Shown: positions 45,172 through 59,454, numbered from the stretch's first letter. The stretch is DNA of 64,000 bases from Tetmemena sp. SeJ-2015 (GCA_027382625.1 JAJKFJ010021844.1:1-64000); one strand, 5' to 3'. Numbers and translations are program-made. The notes: generated by a model from the sequence alone, not told the origin.

Positions 45172-45347
45172 CAAAGCTCAGGCTGAATAAAGTATCCCAT
45201 TAAGCCATAAATGACCTCCGTCCTAAGTTAATTTCAACAAAAGCAACTGTCAGTAGTACAATGAGTTTATCACCCATGCTAACTTATATTTTAAATATCT
45301 TTGAAGAGTAAATTCTATTTCCTCTCATAAAAGTGTGTTTAGACTAG

Positions 45348-48300
45348 ATGGCCGAACAGCCCACAAAAGATTCCTTCGCTAGTATTGCTCAATCCCAAGG
45401 AGGCTTCTTATCCCATGGACCTGGCTATAATTCCTTCATGCATAAATCAAGAGACGCTTCTTCTTCAGCAGCCACAGGAGGCTAGCAGTTTAATATCCAA
45501 AATTTCTCTGAACTTGAAGGTGTAGAAGATGACTTCCTCACCTTTGTAAAAGAAGAGGAGTTTGAGAAGTAAATGGAAGTTAACGGATATTTATAAAGCG
45601 ATAAACTGCAAAACAGAAGTCAAATGGGAATAGGACCCTAGGGTTCATCTCTTGGAATGAGTGGGTGTGGAGTAATCAGTCTGAATCAAAGTATGGTCAG
45701 CCACAATTCTTCAATCATGGCTGGCAATATGCGCAAGAGTGGGAGCTTCTCCAATTTGTACAGCTAGAATCATGGTGGCTCAGTACTTGAGCTAAGTAAC
45801 CATCTCAGTTTTAAAAATTCTCCAAGTCGTTTCGATTTCTCTTATCAAAATTAGAGAGATTCATTACTTAATTTCTAAGTTCACTTTATTCAAGTTAGAG
45901 CAAAGATGTCTTTAATAAGTTATACGAGAAGGCGATGCAGCTTTAAGAAAAAAGGAGGGAGATCCAGAACGTAAAAATTGATGAAAGCCTCACTGAGTGC
46001 ACTTTCAAACCACAAATTAACTTACCAAAGAGAGGCGCTCCTTCAAATTTAACTCTCTTTTTCATTTTTAAATATGGAGTTATCTTTTAGTCAAACGAGG
46101 AGAACTTAGGAGCAATTTAACCAAGACATGCTCAAATTCTAGCAAAATAAGGAAAAGAAGTTACAGCAAAGGAAGCAAGTAGTCCTTGAAAAAGAATTTC
46201 CTATATAATAATTTGTTTAGCATTTAATTAGAGGAGTGTAGGAGAAGCGTCAGTAGGAGAAGACTTGATCTCACTCTCAATTAAGATGGAGGGACAGCCA
46301 ACGAAATTTTAATTAGAGCTAGTGAGAGGCTCTTTTCATAGAGCATCAAAAATTTAAAGAGAGTTTCTCCTAGAAAGGAAGAGAATTCACAATCTAAAGA
46401 AAGGTCACTTAACATGAGTTCTTCTATGGCTCAAACCAATAAGTCCATTTCTTCTAAAGAGATTAGTTTGAAGCTTTATGAGGATGCTAGGCAAAGATAA
46501 AAGAGCAAAGATGAGTTACTCAGAGCTCACAGTGGCCAAAGATAAAAGTCACAGATTTCTCATGATGCATAATCATATCAATCGAAAATTGTGAAGACTA
46601 GTCTGAAATCTAATGAACTATTTGCAGGGAGACTACTAAAGCAAATAGATAGAGCTTTCTTAGATTTAGAATGCTTAAGCATGACAAGCCTCACCTTTGA
46701 GAAATTTCTTGATCTTCTTATGTACCTTGGCTATGCAGGTGAAGGTCTTAGTAATTCTGAAAAGATATTAAGAGATGCTTGGCAGCATTTGGGAGGTTCC
46801 GAAGATAGGAATATCTCGAAAAGATCCTTTATCATTTTCATCTACTCTCTAAATAATCTCTACTTCAAATGGATGTCTGAAAACTCTAACTCTCAAGCCT
46901 TGAAAATCAATTCTGTCCTTGAGGAGATTTAAGAGTATTCTGACTTCTTCATAGGCTCCTAATAGGAGGTATAGTAGCTTCACTATAAGTTCTTTTCTTT
47001 TTGGGAATATAGAAGCAAGATTAGAGCTTCTTAGCAAATAAACACAGTTCAGCTTTCTAATTTAGAGGCAACCAAGTTTTCTTTGAAAGCAAATTCTGGT
47101 TCTTAGACTGCCAGATTACAGAAGCAAATGGCTTTCGAGATGGAAACATTCAAACCTCAAATAAATGAGAAGTCCTAGTAGCTGGCCAAAAGTTAACTAG
47201 AGCAACTTAAAGTAGAATTACAAGAGCTTGGAATCCCTTTCAATCACCAAGACTACTTGATTAAGAAGGGGTAGTTGATTAAGGAAAAGTTGAAGGAACT
47301 AGAGTTGGATTTCAACAAACAGATGCTCTCGAATTGCACATTTAAGCCATAAACTCAACCTCACAAAAATGAAGGGAGTTTGAGAAGGGTGAGTGGAAAT
47401 GTATTCAATGAACTTTACGGAGATAAGCAAATTCATTAAGAGAGAAAGGCAAAGAAATTAGATAGAGAGACCAATGAAGTAGAGTTTGAAAAGTAAAAGA
47501 GTGAGTGCACATTCAAGCCTAATTCAAGTAGAATCAATTAAATGAACATTGATCGGGAGAAGAGCAGAGCAGAGAAGGAAGTCAAAGTTACTCAGATAAG
47601 TTTGCATGCAGTAAAGAAAAAGAAAGATCCTATAATTCAAGGTAGAGCCAATAAAGGTCAAAATATCACTCCTATCTCGAGAAAGGAAAATAAGGTTGGA
47701 TAGGGGTATGGCTAAGGAATTCAGCAAAAATCAAGTTATAAGATTCAGCAGAGCAAGTCATTTATTGATAAGAAGTCAAGCATAACTGAGAAGATATAAA
47801 AGAGCAATCCTTTCAAGCCCTAATTAATTGAAAACATGAGCTTAATTCTTCCAGAACAAAACATGAACGTACCCTTTTCTAATAAGAATCAAAGAAGTCC
47901 CATAAACTATCAACTGGGAGAATGTTGCCCTCTGAACTAATACAGCCCTAAGAAACTTTACAATCCTTTCCACAGGCATGATAAGGATTCTCATTACCCC
48001 ACTAGCTCAGGACATCAAACTAACGTGCAAACTAACTCAACAGCCATCCATTTTAACTCGTACTTGAAAATTAATCAACAAGCCCCAGCCACCAACTCCT
48101 CTAATTAAACTAAGTTCTAAAGCCGACGATACGCTGACAATAACAAGAGTCCAAAGAGTGATAATAATTCAAACAGTCCTAAAAATAATTAGCCTGAGAG
48201 ACATCAACTATAGCAAATTCAAGAGCGAGATTCTAATCTATAGGAGTAGTTCAAGAGCACTTCTCAGAACTATCACAGTTTCGGAAACTCCAGTAATGAA

Positions 48301-49855
48301 GATGAATCTTATCAAAAACAACAGAGTTATCCATCAAATTAACATGAAACTCTATAGTCTGATAAGAAATCTAAAAGGATTTAATAAAAGCTACAACTTG
48401 AAAAATTAGCTCAAGAGGGCTTCTATAAAGCAATAAGCAATTAGGGATCTCCTTCTAGCCTTTAGAATAACTCTGACTATCAGCAAATTTTGACAAACAG
48501 TGGCAAAAAGAAAAGCCATAAAATTAGGGAAGTTGAACTCTAAGAAAGACTTAAGCAGATATAATAAATTGAAGAAAGAATTCCTCTTCTTTATTTGGAT
48601 GTTAACCTTGGCTCAGGGAAGATTAGTAGACTTACCTTTTACGAGGGTGATGAAAGTGAAGAAGTAGCTAACAAATTTATGAAGGAGAACAACCTTGATA
48701 TTAAACTTTATGCTATATTATTATGTTTGAGGATGCTAAGAGAGAGAAATTGATATCAGCTATAAATTTTTAACTGGAATAAATACAACTGAACAATCGA
48801 GAAAATTGATAATTTTGTGAATGAAGTTTTCCTAAGATGCAGTTCCAAGGCATCATATATATTTTGTGAATTAAAATTTAATAGCTTATTACATGATATC
48901 CAATCTAAAATTGAACACTGACCATACACCCGAGCGCAAGGATTCGAATTTGAGCATCGACTAACTAAGTGGGACATAATCTGCCCAGAACCACCCTTAA
49001 AACTCTCGTAAATCTAAGCCCTAGTCTTCTCTAACAATTAACTCGAATCAGAAGCGTCAATCTGAGGGCTCTTAGAAATCTTCGACGAGAACTCACTATA
49101 ACACCAACACTCAAGTTTCAGGCAACTCAGGTGCGCATCTCCACCCTTCGCTGATTTCTAATTAAATTCAGCCAACTACTTCTTCCTTCACAGTAAATAA
49201 TTAGAGCGCCTAGAATCAGTGGACTATGTAGAATCTACAAATCAATAATCCCTAAACATATCATCATTATAACTACAGCTAGAACCCCCAAACTTAACTT
49301 GCTAGTATCCATCAGACGCCCTTAAGTTCTAATGCTCTTCCTGAGAGAAGCTTCCAATCTGCAAGCAAAACTTAAAACATTCAAGGGATAAGCAGTATAT
49401 TCTCAACTCCCAAAGGATCTAAGGTTCCTAGTGGAGTAGCAACCATAAACATAGCCTCTTCATAAAGCTAGATGACGAATTAATTGCTAAATAACTTACA
49501 GGCTCATGTGAGCAATAACCAGAGAGGGACTATATAACTACAGCCTGGTCACTCATCCACATCAGCTGCTAAGAATCTGAATAACAACTCACATTTTAAT
49601 TCTTAACCTTCACAAACTGGCTAGCACAAATTTCTTTTTTATGTAAAGCACTTGTCTTAATCCTCTTCAAAAGTTACTGGATAGTTAGCCCAGGTATCTT
49701 TAACTAGCCACACAGGTGCTCCAGCTAACGGAGGAGGACCAATTAACAACAGTGGAAATATTAAAACTTTTGGAGGTATCAGTAGGAACGATACCAATCA
49801 AAAGAAAAGCAACACTGCTCAGGCAGTTATGACTGCTTCTAAATTCAAGAAGTGA
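45348..49855 (+). CDS. Large FKP-motif protein, axoneme/basal-body type
   Basis: ATG 45348: MAEQPTKDSFASIAQSQGGF. It contains repeated stretches of the form VFNKLYEKA...LTECTFKPQINLP, METFKPQINEKSQ, NCTFKPQTQPH, VFNELYGDK...KSECTFKPNSS, a motif common in flagellar and cortical proteins of protists. Between them is an EF-hand-like helical region (IDRAFLDLECLSMTSLTFEK, 46640). Near 48590 comes LLYLDVNLGSGKISRLTFYE, typical of the C-terminal beta-rich domain in such proteins, interrupted after KENNLDIKLYA. A Gln/Asn/Ser-rich tail ends ...AVMTASKFKK at TGA 49853-49855. Inferred role: structural cytoskeletal protein. Some frame breaks (46050-46300, 48735-48900) are unsolved IESs. Confidence 0.75.
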
Positions 49856-50060
49856 CGCAACAATTATTAAACACCAAGTAAAGATTAATCTGAACCATTC
49901 TCCAAGATAGGTTTTTAATGAATTATTGAAAATTTAGAGTAAACTATTTCCTTATTGTTATGTTAAAGCAAAAGTAATTTAAAGTTATCTCGAGCGACAA
50001 CAATCATCAATTAGCTCCTTAATCATCTTTTAATTTTTCACTTTAAATTATACCCTTTAA
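49856..50060. other. Spacer with doubtful coding
   Basis: AT-rich. A short reading (FKVISSDNNHQLAPQSSFNF) at 49978-50045 may belong to the following LamG gene, but no start with a signal peptide is present. Confidence 0.4.
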
Positions 50061-53000
50061 AGTAAATTGAAAGGTAACTCAATGCGCCACTGTATCCATA
50101 ACTTCACCCTGCACTGGATTTGCTGTTTTGAGACAAGGAACTGGAAATGCAAATGATATTTATATTTGTTTAAATCTCATCATCTAAGGAGGAGGGTAAT
50201 AAACTAAACTTTAATTCAAAAGATGTTTTCTATACAAATAATTATGATAGGATAGCTACGCGTCCACTACCAACTTGCAACAGACCAATACTTGGGTGTA
50301 CGTCGGAGCCTCTTATAACGACAACTATGATAACTCAAACCTAGCTTGGTTTGAACTAGTGGTCTAAACTGCGCTCGTAAAGTATGGGAGAGACCCAGCC
50401 TCTGATGGTGGCTAGCTAGTGCTCGGGAGTAATATCTATCTAGCTGTATCTTCTTCAGCTTTCAGCATTTGCATGAAGGAAGTAAGAGTATGGACTCCTA
50501 TGAGAACAGCTGCCGTAAGATTCAATTTTCCTCTTAACATTTTTTACTAGGACTTACTATACTTTAAGAACAGGGACTTATCTTGGTACTTGGCTGTGAA
50601 TCTTTGGGCCTATTGGAAGATAGAGAAGGACATTTATAATCTTAAAAGGCTTTAAGATAAGTCACCCTACAACTGGGGTTAAATCCAACTCACAAATACG
50701 AACGACAATTGGGTTACTAACTCAGATACAAGCTTCAGAATATGTGGATACCTCATTAGTATAGTGTTTGCTTTATTTCTTTTTCACTTAGGGATCTTCT
50801 TGTGCAGCAGAGAGTGAGTATCCTTGAACTTAATATAATTTCTTTAGCAACTGAAAGTGAAGTCATAAGGAGTCTACTGTAAAATGGAAATGAAAACAGC
50901 AGAGTCATTGCAATTTAGTCTAGTAATGATCTGGTGGTTGAATTCTGGGCTTATCCATCTTATACTGGTACCATAAATAACAGAAATACATCTGGTACTG
51001 GGATCAACAACAATCATTAAACTAAAATTCACTCTAAGCATATAATTACTCTTTTCATACTAAATTCATTTACTAAGTTTTATTTTGTAAATGTATGTTT
51101 GTTCGCTGAGTTTCTGAATTGCGGAGATTACGATCCGGTCTATCCTACCCAGGCTGACGTGGATGCAGACTCTACTTTAACACTAGGAGTCCTAATTGTT
51201 AAATATTATTATTTTCCCAATGGGTTCAAACTGGGTTGACAGATCCTGCTACCTCGAAGTTTACAACTCGAATAAACTTCAGCCTAAGTTTTGGATTCAT
51301 AAAATTTCTATCTTTAATTTTACCCTACTACTGTCTAGAAACAACAGCATAGTGAATTAGAAGACATCAGTCACAGTCAAAAGCAAGTGGCACCACTTCT
51401 CCATCTACTATAAAATTTATTCCTTTAATTTAATTTATCATTAAAAATTGTAAATAGTTTACATAGCTTTACAACCAGATTTACTACAACAAAGAATACT
51501 ACAGTTAGTTTACTCAGGACTCTAATGCTCCTGGGGCAAATTAGATAAAGATATTTTATTAAATATAAATATCCAGATTGGAACTAATCTATTCAAAGGA
51601 TATATAAAAGAACTCAGGATCTACTCAAACTTCGACTCAACTTTTGATATTGATAGTCTAAGATAAACTTTTAACTTAAAAATAAGCGATTTAAAATACG
51701 TATAGGTTAGGTTAAATGATCTCAAAGAATTATAGGAGTCTAATATCTAGCCCTTTAGATTATCCCTTTTTGAAAGAATACTATAGAATGACTGGCTCGT
51801 CTTCAAATGATTTCAATTTCAGAAGTCTAACCAACTATCCTAGCTCTATTGTTTCCTTCTCTGGGTTTACCTGCCTCACTTCAAGTTCTGCAGGTGGTTG
51901 CAGTTCATACTACGATACTATAAGCATACCTGTGAGTGCTGCCGATCAGTTACAATTTTGCAGAAATGGAAATCAAAGGTCTTAATTTAAGAATAGCATT
52001 TAAAATTGTAATTAAAGGTTTATCATGATGGAATAGCTTGCAGGAGTAAGTATTTTACTGATTCATGATTTTTAGACGACCATATGAGTTTGACTTAGGT
52101 TTAAACCTCCGATGAAGTGAAAATCGCTCAGCACTACGACATGGACAATAGGGATATCTGGAGTGTAATGTTCTGGTACTCTCACAAATTAGATCTCACC
52201 TCAGAGGTTGTGGTATCTTCAAACACCTCTTACTTCTCATTTACTTCTGACAAGCAAGACTCAGTAGGAACTGGTTCATCATCAGCTCAAGCAACTGTTT
52301 GCGGAACCACTGGCTTACAAGTATTCAATAATCTCTACTTAGGCCAGCAATGGTAAATTGTTACTGTCTTAAAAGTTTAGGTTTTACATTTAAGTGGGAG
52401 TCGTGAGCGGAGTGGCTAGTTCTAACTATCTCAGCTCAAGCAGAGCTAAATATGGCACAGTGCAACTAAGCTCATCTATTACATCTTGCAGTAGCTATAC
52501 TCCACTTTACTTCTTGTTGTAGCATTCAAATTGTAAGAATAAAAACGTAGGACTAAATCTTTCTAGAGAGGAATATTTACTTGAGAGATTTTGTGGTGAT
52601 TCAAGACTTCCCCTCTCTCAACTAACTTCAACTAGTTGCATTGTAAGTAAACTTATATTTTCAACTCTTTTGTAGTACTTCTTAGAGACAAGCTCAAAAT
52701 GCAATAATCTACAACATGCTCAACATGAGGAACATCACTTGGCTTAATGAGACGGTAATTCAATTCTATGAGCAGCCGTATTCTCCCTCACAAAATAAGT
52801 ACTATCAGTGGGACTACGATCCATATGCTCCTCGCACTTGTAACGGTACTAATCAGCAAAACAATTAAATAGTTAAATCTTAATTTTGTAAAGCTTATCA
52901 ATGAAGCTGGAACTATGATAACCTGCACTCCTTAGGTTAACTACTACCAGTCAGATTCTAATCAGTGCATGAAAATTTCAAGTGATACAACATTTTTGGA

Positions 53001-56000
53001 AAGTACTTATCATAATTTCAACCCGTCTTAGCCTCTTACTATAACTTTCTGGGCGAAAATCCCAATCATTAAGACGAACCAAACTGCATTCGATATCTTA
53101 AACTTTATTTCAAAATTAATTATTGTGATCTTAACGTTTAACGCAGGAGCTTAAGACTACATAGAGATTTAAGGAGTAATCATGGAGCACTCAGTCACTT
53201 GGGCTACTACAAATCAGTTCTCAATGGAGATGTGGACTACTTTCAAAGCTAGGACTTCTCCCACTAATTAATTTATAATCCAGTGTCAGTTACTCTCAAC
53301 GATAAATAGAGAGATCCAAATAGGTGCAGCAATCAATTTAAAAGTCTTTTTAATTATTTTCTATTGAATCTGTGGTGCTTTTATATCTTTACGAAAGGTG
53401 CTAGCGGCTCAGATGCGGTTTATTATGCAGGCAAGAACACGAAAATCTATGGACCACAGACTATCTCATACACTACTTTTACTCTAAACGGATAAATATA
53501 AATTGGTTGTCAGTCTTACACATATTTTTATTGTTTTACACCTACGACACCGCTTCCTCCTCATACTAAAAATTAGACTTTTTAAATTATACTCGACAAC
53601 TCTCGCTAACAAGATTTACTTTAGAGACTTAAGACTCATAAAGCAATTTTATGGATCGACAGTCTCGAACTACAAAAACATCCACATTCTTTGGTAAGAA
53701 CGCACTTTTAAGATTTATTCTTGATAAATTTATAGGTACTACAACTATGTACCCAATTGCTTTCAGTATAACCCTCTGGATCAAGCAGGAGTGTCCATCA
53801 CTAATGTTTATGACTTCGCTTTTCTTCCAAATGAAGTCTCTTCAAGATTATCAATTTAGCTTATAAAAAGCTTCTTTTTCTTAAATTATACTCTTTGACA
53901 TCACCTTAAGCAATAATCTTCTAAACTACTACATCAGTGCACACTAACTCCGATTGTAATATCAAATCTTCTTAATTCAACCTAAATAGTTTAATACAAC
54001 TAGAAGTCAGACGTAGCTCATTGGCTTTACAAATCAAATCCAATTAAGTTTACATCCACAATCAGTGAGTGGACTCTCATGTTTTGGATTTATGTCAAAG
54101 ATATACTTTGACGTGATAATAATTTAAATTCTTATTATTATTTTATAAGTTTAACTACGGTGATGCCTACACATTTGTTCAAGGCAGCACGATCTTCAAA
54201 TGCCCAGCTATTGTTGAAATATCAATAGCCTCACTTTAAATATTTTGTTATTATTCTCAAGCAGGCTTTCTCTAATAACTTCTCTCGGGACATTTACCAC
54301 TCAACCTGATTATCAAAACTTAATTAACATTAAATTCATTTTTTTTATCAGTACGAAGCGTGGAATCACTACGCAATAACCTTCAGTTCCTCACTATCTG
54401 CACTTTACTCTCAAGCTTTCATCAAAGACTATCCTACTAACCTTAAATCTATTTCAACAGGGTCTTCTACTATAACTTCCCTCGCTTATACCTATATCGA
54501 TAATCTGCAGATCTGGCAGAGACAACTCACTTCTATCGCAATCAAAGAATTCATGAACAAGTTAGTAGACCCTGTAAAGTGGAAGCCACTCTTAGTTTAC
54601 TACTATTTGGCTTACTAGCATCCGTATCATTAAAAATAAATTTAGTAAGCTGAGTACGGCTACAGTTTATGGGCACCTTATCATGCTTATGGCACTCTTC
54701 AATATACTCTCACTACTTTGAATACTGATCCTTCATTGATTTTTAATCTTCGCTTTTTATTTAATGACAACTCAAACATTTTGCTTGAATAGTCAGTACT
54801 ATGATACTTCTCAACTCGAGTGCAAGACTTCTTTGTTCCCTGTGTTTTCCACTACAGTAGGCCACACCTCAATCCCTTTAGAGATTAGCTACTATTCTGT
54901 ACAGCCAACAGGCACTCAAACATCTTCGGTATCAGTGGAGTTCTGGTTGCTACTTCATAGCTCTGAGGCAGCTGGGAATATAATTTCACTCCCCTATGCA
55001 CAGTCACTCATTCTCAGGGAAGAAGGAGCAGCAAGGGAGTTTTGGCTTTGGGTGAAGGACGAAACCTCTGCAACAATCACTTCTTCCTCTTTGCTCTTTA
55101 CCAGAGCAAGCATCACAAATAACTTAGCTTGGCATCACTTCAAGCAAATTAAATGCAAATTATGATAATTCAACATTTAAGTAGATAACACAGTTAGCTC
55201 CAGTAAATATTACAAAGTTTTGGTTGACAATACACCTATGACTTCATCTACTACTAACCTGAACAGCCTAAGTCTAACTAGCTGGATCAATAGCAAGGCT
55301 ATCATTTGCAAAGACGCAGATTGCGGTAAATTTGGCATTAAGAGAGTCAAAGTTTGGACTCCATAATTTACTTACAGCTCTTATAGTGCTCTTATCCAAG
55401 GGCAAGGACTTCACCACTTCTTCTCTTACAATTTGATAAAAAGATTAAATAAATAAATTTTAGGCTTCTGGAACTTAGATGAAGGATATGGAACTCTGAT
55501 GTGGGATAAATTATTTAATATCCGCCTGAGAGTGGAACAATTTAGTAGAGAGTCACAATAACTAATTCCTTTATGGTCAGAGCAAGCCATGTTCTCTTTG
55601 AATGCAGGCCAAGTTCCCAAATGCTTCTCTGGCTATACTTACCATTTAATTTATTTGTGAAATGTAATTAGATTAACTTACGACTAACTTAGAGGTATTT
55701 GCGTGTATTCAGATCCCTCTACTCTCACTATGTAATTCCATTAGTAAACTTCAAGCTGGCCAACTATAGATCTCTCTTCGTATTCATTTTCAAAGGAATG
55801 GACTATTGAATTCATGTTTAAGTACGACTACTTCAACACTTTAATCGCTCCCTTGACTGAAATAATTATAATCGCATTCCTTTTATTAAATAGATGTGAT
55901 GAGAATGGATAGTTCTACTTGCCCGACTGCAAGTACATCTCTAACTCGAATGAAGAGAATATATCTGAGAAAGTTAACAACTTCAAGTGCTAGTCTGCTT

Positions 56001-56560
56001 CTAACTCATTAGTACGAATAAGATGCATCCTCCTCAGTTTCCGCCCGCACTATTAATTTAAACTCTGGCTCTGGCACTTGCACCTAGACCTCTAGTTAGT
56101 GGTATATGTATACTGTAGTCAACGATGTCAACAACAAAATTGTCACTATGTATAGAGAAACCACGTGCTCGTCCACTGATTCAAGTGGCAACGGATACAT
56201 GGAAAAGCTTGCGAATTGTCCAGTTTACATTGGAAGAGGTACCTCTACCAATTAGAACATAGTTTTCTTCATCAAGGAACTAAGAATCTGGAACGCTGCT
56301 CTAACTCTAAATCAGTATCTTTCTATGTAAAGAGAGTAAGAATAAACTTTTAAGTATCATCTCCTCTACTTTTAGTTCGCTCTCTTGGAAGAAGCCAAAC
56401 TTAGTAGCCTACATAAAGCTTGACGACTAAAGATTTTATGACTATGTACAAAAGCAGGAATTCACAGGCACTTTTAGCTACGATATATACTATGATAAAA
56501 CTTTTAGAAACAATTGTGGACTAGGATAGAGATTCTTCAACAGTCTTTGCTATTGTAAGT
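50060..56560 (+). CDS. LamG/concanavalin-like repeat surface protein (incomplete at both ends)
   Basis: About 6.5 kb of plus-strand coding broken every 100-300 bp. Each unit has the LamG pattern: entry xFxxEFW or DSYASTTNLQQTNTWVYVGA, middle WHHFSIYYK, exit LVLGSNIYLAVSSSAFSICM then KEVRVWTPMRTAA, and a linker of the type NLVAYIKLDDQRFYDYV. Cys pairs recur between domains. At the 3' end it passes into a furin-like start (CGLGQRFFNSLCYC, about 56520) and then breaks off; no signal peptide, TM helix or terminal TGA is seen. It therefore looks like an internal portion of a protein of the same architecture as the gene at 31761-38476, its ends lying elsewhere in the germline. Few of its IESs were placed. 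Confidence 0.65.
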
Positions 56561-56668
56561 GTTGCTTTGTCCAAAAATATTCATGACAATTCAAATTAAG
56601 ATGTAGAAGAATAAGTAATTTAAATTACGTTAAATAAGTGTATGTTCAAGAGTTTCTATTTTCATCTA

Positions 56669-57959
56669 TCAATTAAGCTTCTTAGTTTCAGAAGGTTGCT
56701 AGAGACTTAATTTAAATAGTCCTAATTTGAAATGTATGAACCTATTTAAAGTGAAGCAATAGGTTGTGGCTATGAAAGTTGGAAGTATTCTCTTCCCTAT
56801 CACTACTTGCAAAAATGGATCGTCTCTCTTCGTAACTAGATCTGTAATTATACAAACACCCATCCCTATTAACGTCACTACAAGTCTTAGCAATCTTTTG
56901 GAGAGGCCTGTTTAGAGTTATTCAAGTTGAAAGTCTTTGGTGCTGTTCATATATTTCTACTCAATCGTTAGTCCTAAAATAGCCCCTAAAAGTGAATATC
57001 CTAAATGAAAACTATCTAAGTCATTCAACTCAGGGTCCACATTTACTCTTGATAAAGGACAGTTAATTAGAGTATGCCTTATCCAAGACTCAGGAGTCGG
57101 TCTGAAATTAATCCCATAGAAGAATAGTCCAATAGCAGTAAGTTCAAAGAATATGAAGAACTTAGTGAATATATTCCAAAAGCACTCTTTTAACGGCTTA
57201 GATCTCAGACTCATCACAAACTTTATGACATCATCATAATAGATTTAGCACAAGAAGTAGTAAAATGCTAATCCCCAGATAACTCCAGAGAGCACTTAGT
57301 TATAGGTATGAACACCAGCGTATATTCGGAGAAGCACATGAGGACCAATGAAAAGCAATAGAAGCACCATAGTAGCTTTTTCTAGAGGCCTTTGATCTCG
57401 TACTAACTTGTATATAGAAAAACATTAGTGGCGTGAATTGTAGTGAAGATAAGACTGTGAGCTGATGGATCACCGTGCTCTAAACTGCACTTTATAGGAT
57501 GTAAGTTATCTACTATGAAAAAAGGCCTGGCTTCGTTATAAATACTTTTCAACTAGCAAACTAAAGCTGTGCTCGAAGCTTGAGCAATCATAAATACAAA
57601 AGCTCTCTCCCTTGTAAAAATTGTGCAAGCAAATCCCACGAAGAAAGCTACTCCATAAGCATCTCCTACCTCACTCACCAAGTGTAGAAATAATCTAGCT
57701 TATTATTGTAGTATTCGTTCCTCATTTTTTGCTGATGAGCGATGGACATGTTGAAAAGCATTTCTTTCAAAAAGAAGTAGTCAAGTGCAATCTTTTATAA
57801 AATAAATTATGCTATAATAAGAGTTAATTAGATTTATTGAATAAAAGTAGTCAATGCGAGTATGAGATTGACTAGCTTCTGTGTCTTGACGTCCAATTCT
57901 TTATATATAGCTTTAAGTTTGAATTTGCTATTGAAAAGTGACTAATGAATCAAGACCAT
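56669..57959 (-). CDS. PAP2-superfamily membrane phosphatase, copy 1
   Basis: ATG 57959 (minus): MVLIHQSLFNSKFKLKAIYK, TGA 56669-56671. It carries the three PAP2 signatures in order: KSIYNEARPFF (KxxxxxxRP), HGDPSAHSL (the PSGH box with Ala for Gly) and RIYAGVHTYNQVLSG (SRxxxxxHxxxD-like). Around them are at least five hydrophobic helices, as in glucose-6-phosphatase and lipid phosphate phosphatases. Likely role: hydrolysis of a phosphate ester at a membrane, perhaps phosphatidate or sphingolipid phosphate. The final Asp of signature 3 is Asn here, as in copy 2. Small interruptions occur at about 57690 and 57790. Its tandem neighbour is a paralogue. Confidence 0.85.
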
Positions 57960-58147
57960 CAATTTTAGATTATAAATTAACCGCGGAAATTCCCTTCCAT
58001 TTCAACTTAAATAGAAATGAATACTTAAGTAAATTAAAAGCAGATTTCACTATTTCTTTTCTTTTATTTTAATTTTGATGGAGATATCGTTTATAGTATG
58101 CTGCTCATAAAGTCCTAATTTGAGTTAAACTATTCTACTGTAAGTAG

Positions 58148-59454
58148 TCAAGTAGAAAACTGAGGTTAAGTTGGAATGACTCTCTTAAATAAAGTTTTGA
58201 TTAAGAAGGATGCGTTCTTTTTAATTGCGAGCTCATAGCACACGCTTACAAACATTCCAACTGCAGAGACTAGGAACCTTCTCACTTTGTTTACTTTTGA
58301 ACACTTAGGCTCATCTATCTCAATATCTCTCACACTCAAGAGATACTTCTACTCAAAAGATAAATATTAATTCTATTATTATTAAGCTATGCCAAGGATA
58401 ATCCCCATCATGGAAAACCCACTCTAAAAATGATAAAGCTCATCCAACTCTGTAGAGCTCTCCCTCAATTAATCCACATTCCTTGGGCAATTTATCATAG
58501 CCGTTTCACGCCACTTTTCATTTGTCGGTCTGAAATAAAAGCCATAGAAGTATTAAGCAATAGCAACAGCCTCAAGGGCAACGAATATCTTAAACAAGGG
58601 ATTGTTGAAGATGAGTTGCAAGAAGCTTCTTTGAGATTTTTGTTATCTGCATTCTCCATAAATCATCTTGACAATATTAAGTAGATCTTCGTAGTAGACT
58701 TTGCACAATAGATAATGAAGAACATAACCATAGACTAATCCTGATAGCACTTAGTTGTAAGTGTGTGCCATGACGTAAACTCTTGAAAAACCAAGAATCG
58801 ATGTGAAAATAGCAAAAGCAAGCCATAATTTCTTTTCTTTGGGGTGCATTGCTCTGGGTCTATTGCTTTTAACCATAACTCTTGGTCTTAGCCACTACTT
58901 GCTAATGATGAATATGTTAGTAGCATGCATAGTTACGAAAACGAAAGTGTGAGCAGAGGGATCTCCTTCCTCTAAACTGCACTTCTTCATTTTAATCATG
59001 TGATCTTGAAGAGGCAAAACAAAGAGTGGACGAGCTTCATTGAAAAAGGTCTTCATAATGGTTGCACCCATAGCAGCAAGTGCTTAAGCCAATATTAGGA
59101 GTAGCGTATGCTCTCTGTTGTAGAAGGTACAGCTTATGCAAATGAAAAGCGCTACGCCATAAGCATCTCCGAGGTTGCTTACAAAATGAATTTTTAATTT
59201 TTGAAAGAAGGAATCTAGTTTCTTGCTGTAAAGAAGATTAGGATCACGGAACAGCTTTTAGTGCTCTATTGAAATGTCAAAGAGTAGCTATTTCAAAACT
59301 AGTCTGTCAATGGCAATATATTTAAACTTGTGATAACATTAATTTAATGAAATATTTTGTGAATATAGACAGCAAGTAGAAAATAATAAAGAATGAAAAG
59401 CCAATTTAGCCTACTTCGCTTTATATCTTCTTTGACTGCTATCACGTGATTCAT
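58148..59454 (-). CDS. PAP2-superfamily membrane phosphatase, copy 2
   Basis: ATG 59454 (minus): MNHVIAVKEDIKRSRLNWLF with a hydrophobic first helix; TGA 58148-58150. Signatures: KTFFNEARPLF, GDPSAHTFVFVTMHATN and FSRVYVMAHTYNQVLSG. It aligns along its whole length with copy 1 (for example SNLGDAYGVALF against SEVGDAYGVAFF), so the pair arose by tandem duplication. IES 59334-59362 (pointer TTGTGA) lies where copy 1 is also interrupted. The function is inferred as for copy 1. Both copies end in a conserved C-terminal helical region rather than stopping after signature 3. Confidence 0.85.
59334..59362. other. IES, pointer TTGTGA
   Basis: TTGTGA at 59328-59333 and 59357-59362. Excision on the minus strand gives ...LAVYIHKFKYIAIDRLVLK..., matching the copy 1 segment KIALDYFFLK. 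Confidence 0.8.
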
